7,256 nt of DNA from Bacteroidaceae bacterium (lineage in GTDB: Bacteria > Bacteroidota > Bacteroidia > Bacteroidales > Bacteroidaceae), in the NCBI GenBank assembly GCA_016302435.1, contig JAEDNQ010000113.1, positions 1-7,256 on the forward strand. Direction: 5' to 3'. Below are positions 1 through 6,193 of the stretch, in pieces. Positions within the stretch are counted from its first letter, which is position 1, and the number at the start of each line of letters is the position of its first letter. The translations under genes and the position numbers were made by a program. The notes beneath the pieces were generated by a model, which saw only the letters and a program-made list of their open reading frames with translations, had not been told where the DNA came from and did no database searches.

Positions 1-311
1 TACCATTCCAGAGCCAGCAGCCAGTGTTCGGCAGGGTTGGCAACATAGCAGAGCTTGTGCGCATGACTCCGCAGGAATTGAAGCAGTACAACATCAGCAT
101 CGACACGTACCGCTCCAATCTGGCAGTGATGAAGAACGAGAGGCGCGAAGGGTATGAGGAAGGACGTGCGGAAGGACTTGCGGAAGGACGTGCGGAAGGA
201 CGTGCGGAAGGTGCACTTCTCATTGCACAAAACCTCAAAAACATGGGTTTCTCAACATCGGATGTAATGAAAGCTACAGGATTGACTGCAGCAGAACTGA
301 CTCGCTTATAA
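1..311 (+). CDS. Rpn-family recombination-promoting nuclease / putative transposase, C-terminal part only
   Basis: The reading frame is open from base 3 to a TAA at 309-311 with no stop at the window edge, so about 102 C-terminal codons are visible and the gene starts upstream. A GTG at 24 could initiate a 95-residue protein, but the frame stays open before it and the peptide looks like a tail. What is visible matches the end of Bacteroidetes PD-(D/E)XK nuclease family transposases: an AELVRMTPQELKQYN segment, a tyrosine-containing helix, a charged linker of EGRAEG repeats, then a short helix-turn-helix-like end (IAQNLKNMGFSTSDVMKATGL). In this family the N-terminal nuclease domain cleaves DNA and promotes RecA-independent recombination; that domain is outside the window, so activity cannot be judged. 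The gene converges on ccp and ends just before a strong hairpin. The family call rests on tail resemblance only. Confidence 0.72.
   Translation, partial: PFQSQQPVFGRVGNIAELVRMTPQELKQYNISIDTYRSNLAVMKNERREGYEEGRAEGLAEGRAEGRAEGALLIAQNLKNMGFSTSDVMKATGLTAAELTRL
159..206 (+). repeat. Four tandem 12-bp repeats in the Rpn-type gene tail
   Basis: Four head-to-tail copies of GAAGGACGTGCG occupy 159-170, 171-182, 183-194 and 195-206. The second copy differs by one base (GAAGGACTTGCG) and a partial fifth copy (GAAGG) follows at 207. The unit is in frame and encodes a four-residue EGRA/EGLA period, giving a charged, probably helical or coiled-coil linker between the nuclease domain and the C-terminal end. 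Because the unit is a multiple of three, gain or loss of copies would only change linker length. Confidence 0.9.
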
Positions 312-332
312 CTAAGAGATGTATAGATAACA

Positions 333-388
333 AAGGACAGGGTCAAGGGGTAATAATCTTATCCCCTTGACCCTAATATTTTGTCCTT
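333..388. terminator. Two-tier inverted repeat, probable bidirectional terminator
   Basis: An inner perfect 12-bp inverted repeat (AGGGTCAAGGGG at 339-350, its complement at 363-374) encloses a 12-nt loop. An outer 7-bp arm (AAGGACA at 333-339, TGTCCTT at 382-388) can extend it, with the A at 339 shared between the two pairings and an A/T-rich bulge at 375-381. On the plus strand the inner stem is followed by AATATTTTG, a short U-rich tract. The structure lies 22 nt after the plus-strand stop and 37 nt after the ccp stop on the other strand, where two converging genes need termination. Confidence 0.8.
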
Positions 389-424
389 GATGAAGCATTG
401 AATAGCTTTATCAACGGTTTACTT

Positions 425-1819
425 CTACTTGCTATTGCTGTTAGTCAACGTGACACCCTTATACTGACCAGTGAGGGCATCAAGGAAAGACTTGACCTTG
501 GCTACATCTGACGCTGGCATGTCACGACCTACCTGATAGGTTGACATCATCTGGATAGCTTCTTCGAGAGTAGCAACACTTCCGTCATGGTAGTATGGCC
601 AGGTGAGAGCAACATTGCGCAGAGTAGGTGTCTTGAAGCGGTAGCGGTCACGCTCAATCTTCGTCTGCGCCCAACGGCCGTTGTCGGCATCTGTCAGACC
701 AGACTGGACATTGACTTCCCTGTCTTTGAAATAGTCAGCTCGCTGACCCATGAGTTCGTAGGAAAGGCCTCCCATGTTGACACCTGCATGGCAAGTGGCA
801 CAGTTGTACTCCTTGAAGAGCGCATAACCTTCAATCTGATCAGCTGTCATTGCTCCCTTATCACCCTTCAGGTAGAGGTCGAAAGGAGAGTTGGGGGTAA
901 TGAGAGTCTTCTCATACTCGGCGATGGCATCTGTGATGGTTGTAGCGCTGTAGCCTTCTGGGTAGACAGCAAGGAAACGCTGAGTGAAGTCGGCATCAGC
1001 AGCAAGACGATCAGAAATCTCATCAAAAGACTTTGATCCCATCTCAACAGGGTTGAGTGGAGGTCCTGCGGCCTGGTCGGCCAATGTGAGAGCTCGTCCA
1101 TCCCAGAACTGGACGAAGTTGAAGCAGGCATTGTAGGAAGTGGGAGCATTGATGCCTCCAAACTGTCCGCCTATACCCTTTGAATACTGCAGGTTGTCCA
1201 CTCCTGCTGTTCCAATGCCGTGACAAGTGGCACAGGAGATGGTGCCGTCACCAGACAGACGAGTGTCGTGGTAAAGGGCTTCACCCAAAGCTACCTTGGC
1301 ACTGTCCACTGGCATGGAGTCTGGAATAGGCCTCACAGGCTCATTCTTGAACTCGTCAGCCGCGAGAGGATTGGGGTAGAACTGTTCTCTGTGCTCCTTC
1401 ACCCACTTAAGGGCGATGTCCGTCTTGGCAGATGTGAGCGATGAGCCCCAGTGGACGAGATAGTAGGACATGAGCGGCATGGTACCATCCATCACAGACT
1501 TCTCCACCTTGGCAAGGTCCACCTCATTGACTGCCTTGCCATTAGCCAGAGCCTCCATCATAGGAGCTATGTCAAACGACTTGTAGCCAGCGTCGACATG
1601 CCCACGAATCATGGACCCTACCACAGGCATCTTAGCATAGGCAGGCAACTCTGGCGATGAGGTGTGACAGAACACACAACCGCCACCATTGAGAATCTGT
1701 ACCATCTGCTCGTCGACTGGAAGCGATGCGTCGGGAGCTGTGTTGACAGCTGAGTATGTGATGGCCACACCTGCTGCGACAACTGCTGCTCCAATGATAA
1801 TCTTGCTTGATTTTTTCAT
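425..1819 (-). CDS. ccp: Trihaem cytochrome c peroxidase with N-terminal anchor or signal and extra haem domain
   Basis: This 464-residue protein should reduce hydrogen peroxide to water on the periplasmic side using electrons from the respiratory chain. Residues 5-25 form a hydrophobic signal peptide or uncleaved anchor. Residues about 35-150 resemble a Haem_bd domain with CVFCH at 48-52. Residues about 165-455 are the di-haem CCP/MauG fold, with CATCH at 196-200 (peroxidatic haem) and CATCH at 340-344 (electron-transfer haem). Aligned by hand to the Pseudomonas enzyme, the inter-haem tryptophan is W239 (FWDGRA), the catalytic glutamate is E259 (NPVEMG) and the distal methionine of the second haem is M425, 14 residues after H411 of the HDGS motif. 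The classical distal histidine of the peroxidatic haem is replaced by I216. Three haem motifs, the anchor and the length recall E. coli YhjA, a quinol peroxidase; using quinol here is inference. The gene follows ccsA by 139 nt and starts at an ATG with no Shine-Dalgarno. Confidence 0.93.
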   Translation of the reverse strand: MKKSSKIIIGAAVVAAGVAITYSAVNTAPDASLPVDEQMVQILNGGGCVFCHTSSPELPAYAKMPVVGSMIRGHVDAGYKSFDIAPMMEALANGKAVNEVDLAKVEKSVMDGTMPLMSYYLVHWGSSLTSAKTDIALKWVKEHREQFYPNPLAADEFKNEPVRPIPDSMPVDSAKVALGEALYHDTRLSGDGTISCATCHGIGTAGVDNLQYSKGIGGQFGGINAPTSYNACFNFVQFWDGRALTLADQAAGPPLNPVEMGSKSFDEISDRLAADADFTQRFLAVYPEGYSATTITDAIAEYEKTLITPNSPFDLYLKGDKGAMTADQIEGYALFKEYNCATCHAGVNMGGLSYELMGQRADYFKDREVNVQSGLTDADNGRWAQTKIERDRYRFKTPTLRNVALTWPYYHDGSVATLEEAIQMMSTYQVGRDMPASDVAKVKSFLDALTGQYKGVTLTNSNSK

Positions 1820-1866
1820 AAGCGATGCGTTTTAGTGGTTAATGATTTATTATTCCTTTATTCAAT

Positions 1867-1878
1867 ATTTGTACAAAT
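1867..1878. promoter_or_regulatory. 12-bp palindrome upstream of ccp, possible operator
   Basis: ATTTGTACAAAT is a perfect palindrome whose near edge lies 47 nt before the ccp start codon, in the A/T-rich 1820-1958 gap between ccsA and ccp. The gap also holds a TATATATATA run at 1914-1923. I see no convincing TAnnTTTG element on the minus strand there, so ccp may be read through from ccsA or use an activated promoter. A palindrome of this length can occur by chance in A/T-rich sequence, so the operator role is a guess. Confidence 0.25.
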
Positions 1879-1958
1879 TGCGTTTTACCTTGAAACTTTC
1901 ACTATATACACATTATATATATACGACCCAGTATCGAAGCTGTATCTATAGCACCACC

Positions 1959-2741
1959 TCAATAGCTGTGCATGCTCTGCGAGGCAGAAGGAAGGAAGTT
2001 GACGCCATACCAGCACATCTGCAAGAGAGCAAAGCCAACGATGAGCCAGATGCACGAAGCCCTGTATTTCATCACGCCACCATGCCTCAGCCTCCCGTGG
2101 ATATATACCAGATACACACACCACGTGGCTGCTGCCCATGTCTCTTTAGGATCCCAGCTCCAGTATGTGCCCCATGCCTGCTTTGCCCATAGGCATCCAG
2201 ACAGCATGCCAAAGGAGAGGAAAGCCATGCCAATGGCCACAAGGCGGTCGGCGGAGCACAGCATGTCACCCTTGCGACGCCAAAAACTGGCAACGGCCAG
2301 AAGGAAGGCGCAGCCGAAGAGGCTGTAGGAAAAGATATATACTGTGACGTGAGGCACGAACCATGCGCTCTGCAAGGCAGGCATGAGACTCTTGTCGTGT
2401 ATCTCTGGGCGCAGCATGTTGATGACGATGAAGACAGCAGACACTACCATGGAGAAAAGAGGTATCCACCTGTAGTGCCACCTCATGTAGACCAACCATC
2501 CTGCCACTACCATGAAGAGAGAATACCAGAGACGAGTCTCTCCCAGTGTGCGCAGCGGTGGACGGTCAAGGCCAATCCATAGGCCTGCTATGAAGGCAGA
2601 GTAGACAAGGATGCCTGCCGCTGTAGTCCACAGGGACAATGGGCTTGTGCCCTCCCTGGTGCGCAGGGCGGCAGCTGTGCCTATGGTCCAAAGGATGAGG
2701 GCTGGGATGGAGAAATATATGTAGTGAGTCCAGGTAATCAT
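1959..2741 (-). CDS. ccsA: Cytochrome c biogenesis protein CcsA (ResC/CcmC-type haem handling)
   Basis: This 260-residue polytopic membrane protein is the haem-handling half of the System II synthetase, which carries haem to the periplasmic face and presents it for thioether attachment to CxxCH motifs. The diagnostic WWD region is at residues 185-202 (W185, W190, W194, W196, then DPKETW). Conserved histidines flank it: H131 in WFVPHV, H215 in YIHGR, and H258 near the C terminus after GVNFLPS. Hydrophobic segments lie at about 5-24, 38-56, 71-87, 92-110, 130-152, 166-184, 202-216 and 229-248, which fits the usual eight helices. It is a stand-alone CcsA rather than a CcsB-CcsA fusion. The ATG start is 16 nt after the resB stop, so the two are almost certainly co-transcribed. 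A probable client, the trihaem peroxidase, is the next gene. Confidence 0.95.
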   Translation of the reverse strand: MITWTHYIYFSIPALILWTIGTAAALRTREGTSPLSLWTTAAGILVYSAFIAGLWIGLDRPPLRTLGETRLWYSLFMVVAGWLVYMRWHYRWIPLFSMVVSAVFIVINMLRPEIHDKSLMPALQSAWFVPHVTVYIFSYSLFGCAFLLAVASFWRRKGDMLCSADRLVAIGMAFLSFGMLSGCLWAKQAWGTYWSWDPKETWAAATWCVYLVYIHGRLRHGGVMKYRASCIWLIVGFALLQMCWYGVNFLPSASQSMHSY

Positions 2742-2757
2742 AGGATGAGTGTGAAAT

Positions 2758-3627
2758 TCATGAGTGATGTGAGGATGTGCCTAAGCGCTTCAGATACCAT
2801 GCCACACCTGCCATCAGCAGGAGTATGCCCATGAGCATAGGATATTTCCAGGGCTGATGCACGATGGTGACCACGCAGTGGCTGACAACACCCGCTCCCG
2901 GAAGAGCTTCGAAGTTGGTAAGATAGATGTCTTCAGCGAGGTTTACCTGAAGGGGAGAGTTGACAGATACTCTCACAGGCTGACCATCCATGAGCATCCT
3001 GGCAGTATACTGGGTAGGCGAACCGTCAGCCTCGTTTGTCTCAATGCTGAAGTCCTGCAGCTGAAGAGAATAGCCTAAAGGGTGGATGCGCCCATCTTTG
3101 CCCACAGCCATGATGGTCTCATCCTCCCGACCTACTATAGTCTTCACCTCCATTGTGTCGCCAGCTCCTGCCACCCCACTGAAGAGCGCAAGCCACAGAC
3201 CGGCATGGAGAGACATGAAAGCACCGTCGCGCCTGAAGGAGAAGTGGTGGAGGCGGTGGATGATGACAAGAGCCAAATGGGCGAGAAGGGCTATGAGCAG
3301 GGCAACAAAGGGCCAGGAGGTGGGGAAGGATGAGGCAGACGGCAGACTGCCTCCCACCACACACCAGCCTGCCACAAGGGCGAGAAGCCAACACGACATG
3401 CGTGGAGAGCGCAGTCGCCTCACCCAGTCGCTCTGCCCTTTCTCCCTGTAGAGGACATAGAGCAGAGCTACAGCTGCAAGACCAATACCTGCACCAACGG
3501 GGAATGCCAACTTCTCCGTGTCGATGTTGCCCCACAGGCATTGTATGCACACGGAGAGCAGCAGATACAATATCAGCCAAAGCTCTGGGGCTGTGAGCAG
3601 TGTGTTTAGCTTAGTCTTTATTGTCAT
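2758..3627 (-). CDS. resB: Cytochrome c biogenesis protein ResB/CcsB (Ccs1), short Bacteroidetes form
   Basis: This 289-residue membrane protein is the partner of CcsA and is thought to hold or deliver the apocytochrome in System II maturation. Hydrophobic segments are at about 16-32, 43-59, 78-94, 106-124, 137-155 and 263-278. A soluble, probably periplasmic loop spans 156-262, ending in QPWKYP just before the last helix. The helix at 137-155 starts LHAGLWLALFSG; its H141 matches the conserved membrane histidine of this family. ResB of Gram-positives, cyanobacteria and chloroplasts is usually longer, with a larger periplasmic domain, so this is a compact version. I identify it from helix layout, the HAG motif and its position before ccsA. 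Its ATG overlaps the rnr TGA (ATGA, 3624-3627), which implies translational coupling. It ends 16 nt before ccsA. Confidence 0.85.
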   Translation of the reverse strand: MTIKTKLNTLLTAPELWLILYLLLSVCIQCLWGNIDTEKLAFPVGAGIGLAAVALLYVLYREKGQSDWVRRLRSPRMSCWLLALVAGWCVVGGSLPSASSFPTSWPFVALLIALLAHLALVIIHRLHHFSFRRDGAFMSLHAGLWLALFSGVAGAGDTMEVKTIVGREDETIMAVGKDGRIHPLGYSLQLQDFSIETNEADGSPTQYTARMLMDGQPVRVSVNSPLQVNLAEDIYLTNFEALPGAGVVSHCVVTIVHQPWKYPMLMGILLLMAGVAWYLKRLGTSSHHS

Positions 3628-6062
3628 TTGTTTTTCTTCGACCTCTTTTTAGACGGCTTGCCTGCTTTCTTTGAGGGGCGTCCGCCGTGTTTTGCTCTTG
3701 ACGGCTTGCTATCTGCGGCCAGCGGAGCTTGTCCGCATGAGGCAGTGTGGGAGACGAGTTCGTAGTCGAGCTGCTTGCGGTAGAGATTGGCATTAGCCAC
3801 CTTGATGCGCACAGCGTCTCCGAGCGAGAGGCATCGGCGAGTCTGACGACCGATGAGGCAGAAGTTTTTGTCGTCGAAATAGAACCCTTCTTGGCTGATG
3901 GCATGTACGGGGATGAAGCCTTCGCAGTGGTTGTCGTCCACCTCCGCATATATGCCGTATTCGGTCACTCCGCTGATATGAGCGTCATACTCTTCCCCTA
4001 TCTTGTCCGACATGAACTCCACCTGCTTGTACTTGATGCTGGCTCTCTCCGCCGCTGCAGCCAACTGCTCCATGGCAGAACTATGCTCACATAGAGCCTC
4101 ATACTTCTTCTGGCTGGCACTGGCTGAGCCTGACGCATAGCGTGTGAGCAGGCGGTGCACCATGAGGTCGGGGTAGCGGCGGATGGGCGACGTGAAGTGG
4201 GTGTAGTAGTCGAATCCAAGACCATAATGACCTATGTTGAAAGTAGAGTACACGGCTTTCTGCATGGCGCGCAGCGACACATTCTCTATGAGGTTCTGCA
4301 CGCGGTTGCCTCTCACGTCGCAGAGCAGCTTGTTGAGGCTCTTTGCCACGTCTTCCTTCTTGCCTACGGTAGTGAGGTGGAAGCCGAAGCGTGAAGCCAT
4401 GGCGGCCAGGTTCTCGAGCTTGTTGGCATCGGGCACATCGTGCACACGGTATGGGAGGGTCTTCTGCTTCTCCCCCTTCTTTACCTTGCCAATGCTCTCT
4501 GCCACAGTGCGGTTGGCAAGCAGCATGAACTCCTCCACGAGCTTATTGGCGTCTTTGGCATTCTTAAAGTACACACGTATGGGTTTGCCGTCTTTGTCTA
4601 TCTCAAATCTCACCTCCTCGCGGTCGAAGTTGATGGCACCATCCTTGAAGCGCTGGTCTCTGAGCCTGTGGGCTATGCGGTTGAGCGTGATGAGCAGGTC
4701 GGCATTCTCTCCCTTGCGATGGTCGGCAGGCACAGGAGTGGCTGGTATAGTGGCTGGATCTATAGGCTGAAGGCTATCTCGGAAGGCATTGAGCTCGGTG
4801 TCGGCGATGACTTCCTGGGCTGGTATAGGCTGAGTGGGCAGAGCCTTGCCGGAGCGGATGAGTTCACACTCTCGCGCCTCACCGTTTTGTTCAAGCAGAT
4901 ACTGCACCTCCTCGTATGTGTATCGCCTGTTGCTCTTTATGACAGTGTGCTTGATGCGCGAATTGAGCACTTCCGCCTCATCATTCATCTCAAAGATGGC
5001 AGAGAAAGTCAGTTTCTCCTCGTCTGGACGGAGGGAGCAGAGCATGTTGCATAGATGTTCTGGGAGCATAGGTATGGTGCGGTCGACGAGGTAGACAGAT
5101 GTGGCCCTCTGCTGCGCCTCCTTGTCTATGACAGAGCCTTCGAGCACGTAGTGGCTCACGTCGGCTATGTGCACACCTATTTCCCACACACCGTCCTTCA
5201 CCTTCTTGATGGATATGGCGTCGTCAAAGTCCTTGGCGTCGCGCGGGTCGATTGTGACGGTAAAGGTGTCGCGGAAGTCCTCTCGCTGGGCTATCTCCTC
5301 TTCAGTGATGCCCGCATCTATCTTGTTGGCTGCCGCTTCCACATTCTCCGGATACTTGTACGGCAGCCCGTACTCAGCGAGTATGGCATGCATCTCAGTG
5401 GTGTTGTCACCTCCCTGTCCGAGGACATCCACGACCTCACCTATGGGGTTACGCTCCTCCATGGGCCAGTCCACAATCCTCACCACCACCTTGTCACCGT
5501 CCTTAGCACCACGTAGCTTGGCGGCAGGAATGACGATGTCTCTCTGCAGCATGGCTGCAGGAGCGTCGAGGAACGCCACGCTGTGCTGCATCTGAAGGTT
5601 GCCCACGAAGGGCTTGTCGGTGCGCTTGACAATCTCTATGACATTGCCATGGAGCTTGCGGCTGCCGCGCCGCTTGGCGTGCACTCCCACTTTCACTCGG
5701 TCGCCTGGAAGTGCGTGGAGTGTGTCTTCATCGTAGATGGATATTCCTATGCCATCGTCTGTGTCAACGAAGTTGCGTCCGCCAGAGGTGCGGTTGAAGA
5801 TGCCCTCCATCGTGTGAGTGGTGCCGCTCATTGTTATCTCGCCGTTGCTCTTGCTCACCACGGTGCCATCTTCAATCATGGAGTTGACAATGTCCACACA
5901 GAGCATCTTGAGCGGATGAGTAGTGAGTTTGAGCCCACTGAAGAGCTTACGTAGAGAAAAACTCTCACCCTTTCTTGCACTAAGGAACTGCTTCACCATA
6001 TCGGTGATTTCCCTCTTATTGATACTGGACTTGAGAAGCCCTGATTTATTCTTTTTGCCCAT
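3624..6062 (-). CDS. rnr: Ribonuclease R (RNB-family 3'-5' exoribonuclease)
   Basis: This 812-residue hydrolytic exonuclease degrades structured RNA from the 3' end and acts in mRNA decay and rRNA/tRNA quality control in the cytoplasm. A winged-helix-like N-terminal region (about 15-80) precedes two cold-shock domains (about 85-220). The RNB catalytic domain (about 260-640) carries the metal-binding aspartates D272, D278, D280 and D281 in IDPRDAKDFDDA, then GVHIADVSHYV (296-306), the PMLPEHLCNMLCSLRP motif (331-346) and HFTSPIRRYPDLMVHR (622-637). An S1 domain follows at about 692-770, and the C terminus (785-812) is lysine-rich like other RNase R tails. A proline-rich stretch at 391-453 looks like an insertion in the RNB domain. 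Length is normal for RNase R and no frameshift is seen. The ATG at 6060-6062 is preceded by an A-rich leader without a Shine-Dalgarno. The stop overlaps the resB start by 4 nt. Confidence 0.97.
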   Translation of the reverse strand: MGKKNKSGLLKSSINKREITDMVKQFLSARKGESFSLRKLFSGLKLTTHPLKMLCVDIVNSMIEDGTVVSKSNGEITMSGTTHTMEGIFNRTSGGRNFVDTDDGIGISIYDEDTLHALPGDRVKVGVHAKRRGSRKLHGNVIEIVKRTDKPFVGNLQMQHSVAFLDAPAAMLQRDIVIPAAKLRGAKDGDKVVVRIVDWPMEERNPIGEVVDVLGQGGDNTTEMHAILAEYGLPYKYPENVEAAANKIDAGITEEEIAQREDFRDTFTVTIDPRDAKDFDDAISIKKVKDGVWEIGVHIADVSHYVLEGSVIDKEAQQRATSVYLVDRTIPMLPEHLCNMLCSLRPDEEKLTFSAIFEMNDEAEVLNSRIKHTVIKSNRRYTYEEVQYLLEQNGEARECELIRSGKALPTQPIPAQEVIADTELNAFRDSLQPIDPATIPATPVPADHRKGENADLLITLNRIAHRLRDQRFKDGAINFDREEVRFEIDKDGKPIRVYFKNAKDANKLVEEFMLLANRTVAESIGKVKKGEKQKTLPYRVHDVPDANKLENLAAMASRFGFHLTTVGKKEDVAKSLNKLLCDVRGNRVQNLIENVSLRAMQKAVYSTFNIGHYGLGFDYYTHFTSPIRRYPDLMVHRLLTRYASGSASASQKKYEALCEHSSAMEQLAAAAERASIKYKQVEFMSDKIGEEYDAHISGVTEYGIYAEVDDNHCEGFIPVHAISQEGFYFDDKNFCLIGRQTRRCLSLGDAVRIKVANANLYRKQLDYELVSHTASCGQAPLAADSKPSRAKHGGRPSKKAGKPSKKRSKKNK

Positions 6063-6143
6063 TTTTCTGTGGTTGTATTTGTAAATTTCACGCCTAAATT
6101 AGTGATTTTCTTTCGAAAATAGCATATCAGATGAGTTAAAATG

Positions 6144-6173
6144 TTGAAAACAGGCCTAAAAGTGCTAACTTTG
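6144..6173 (+). promoter_or_regulatory. Bacteroidetes-type promoter for the SDR gene
   Basis: TTG at 6144-6146 and TAACTTTG at 6166-6173 fit the Bacteroidetes primary sigma consensus (TTG at -33, TAnnTTTG at -7) exactly, with 19 bases between them. Transcription would start a few bases after 6173, giving an untranslated leader of roughly 15 nt before the ATG at 6194. It lies in the 131-nt divergent region shared with rnr. Confidence 0.85.
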
Positions 6174-6193
6174 CAGCCAAAACACATAAGATA

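Noticed and set aside
159..206. CRISPR-like array
   Set aside because: The 12-bp units are contiguous with no spacers and lie in frame within a coding region.
24..311. Stand-alone 95-residue protein starting at GTG 24
   Set aside because: The frame is open upstream to the window edge and the peptide matches only the tail of a larger Rpn-type nuclease, so a truncated view is more likely than a small gene.
1885..2192. Small plus- and minus-strand frames across the ccsA 3' end and the ccp upstream gap
   Set aside because: They overlap the well-supported ccsA sequence in other frames, have odd composition (many Cys, His, Tyr) and no promoter or family resemblance.
4440..5054. 204-codon open frame on the plus strand opposite rnr
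   Set aside because: It lies entirely inside the strongly supported RNase R gene, shows no recognisable domain, and long antisense frames are common opposite genes with this codon use.
6094..6101. TAATTTAG on the minus strand as the rnr -7 promoter element
   Set aside because: It has one mismatch to TAnnTTTG and no TTG at 19-21 bases upstream, so it is not strong enough to list as a promoter.
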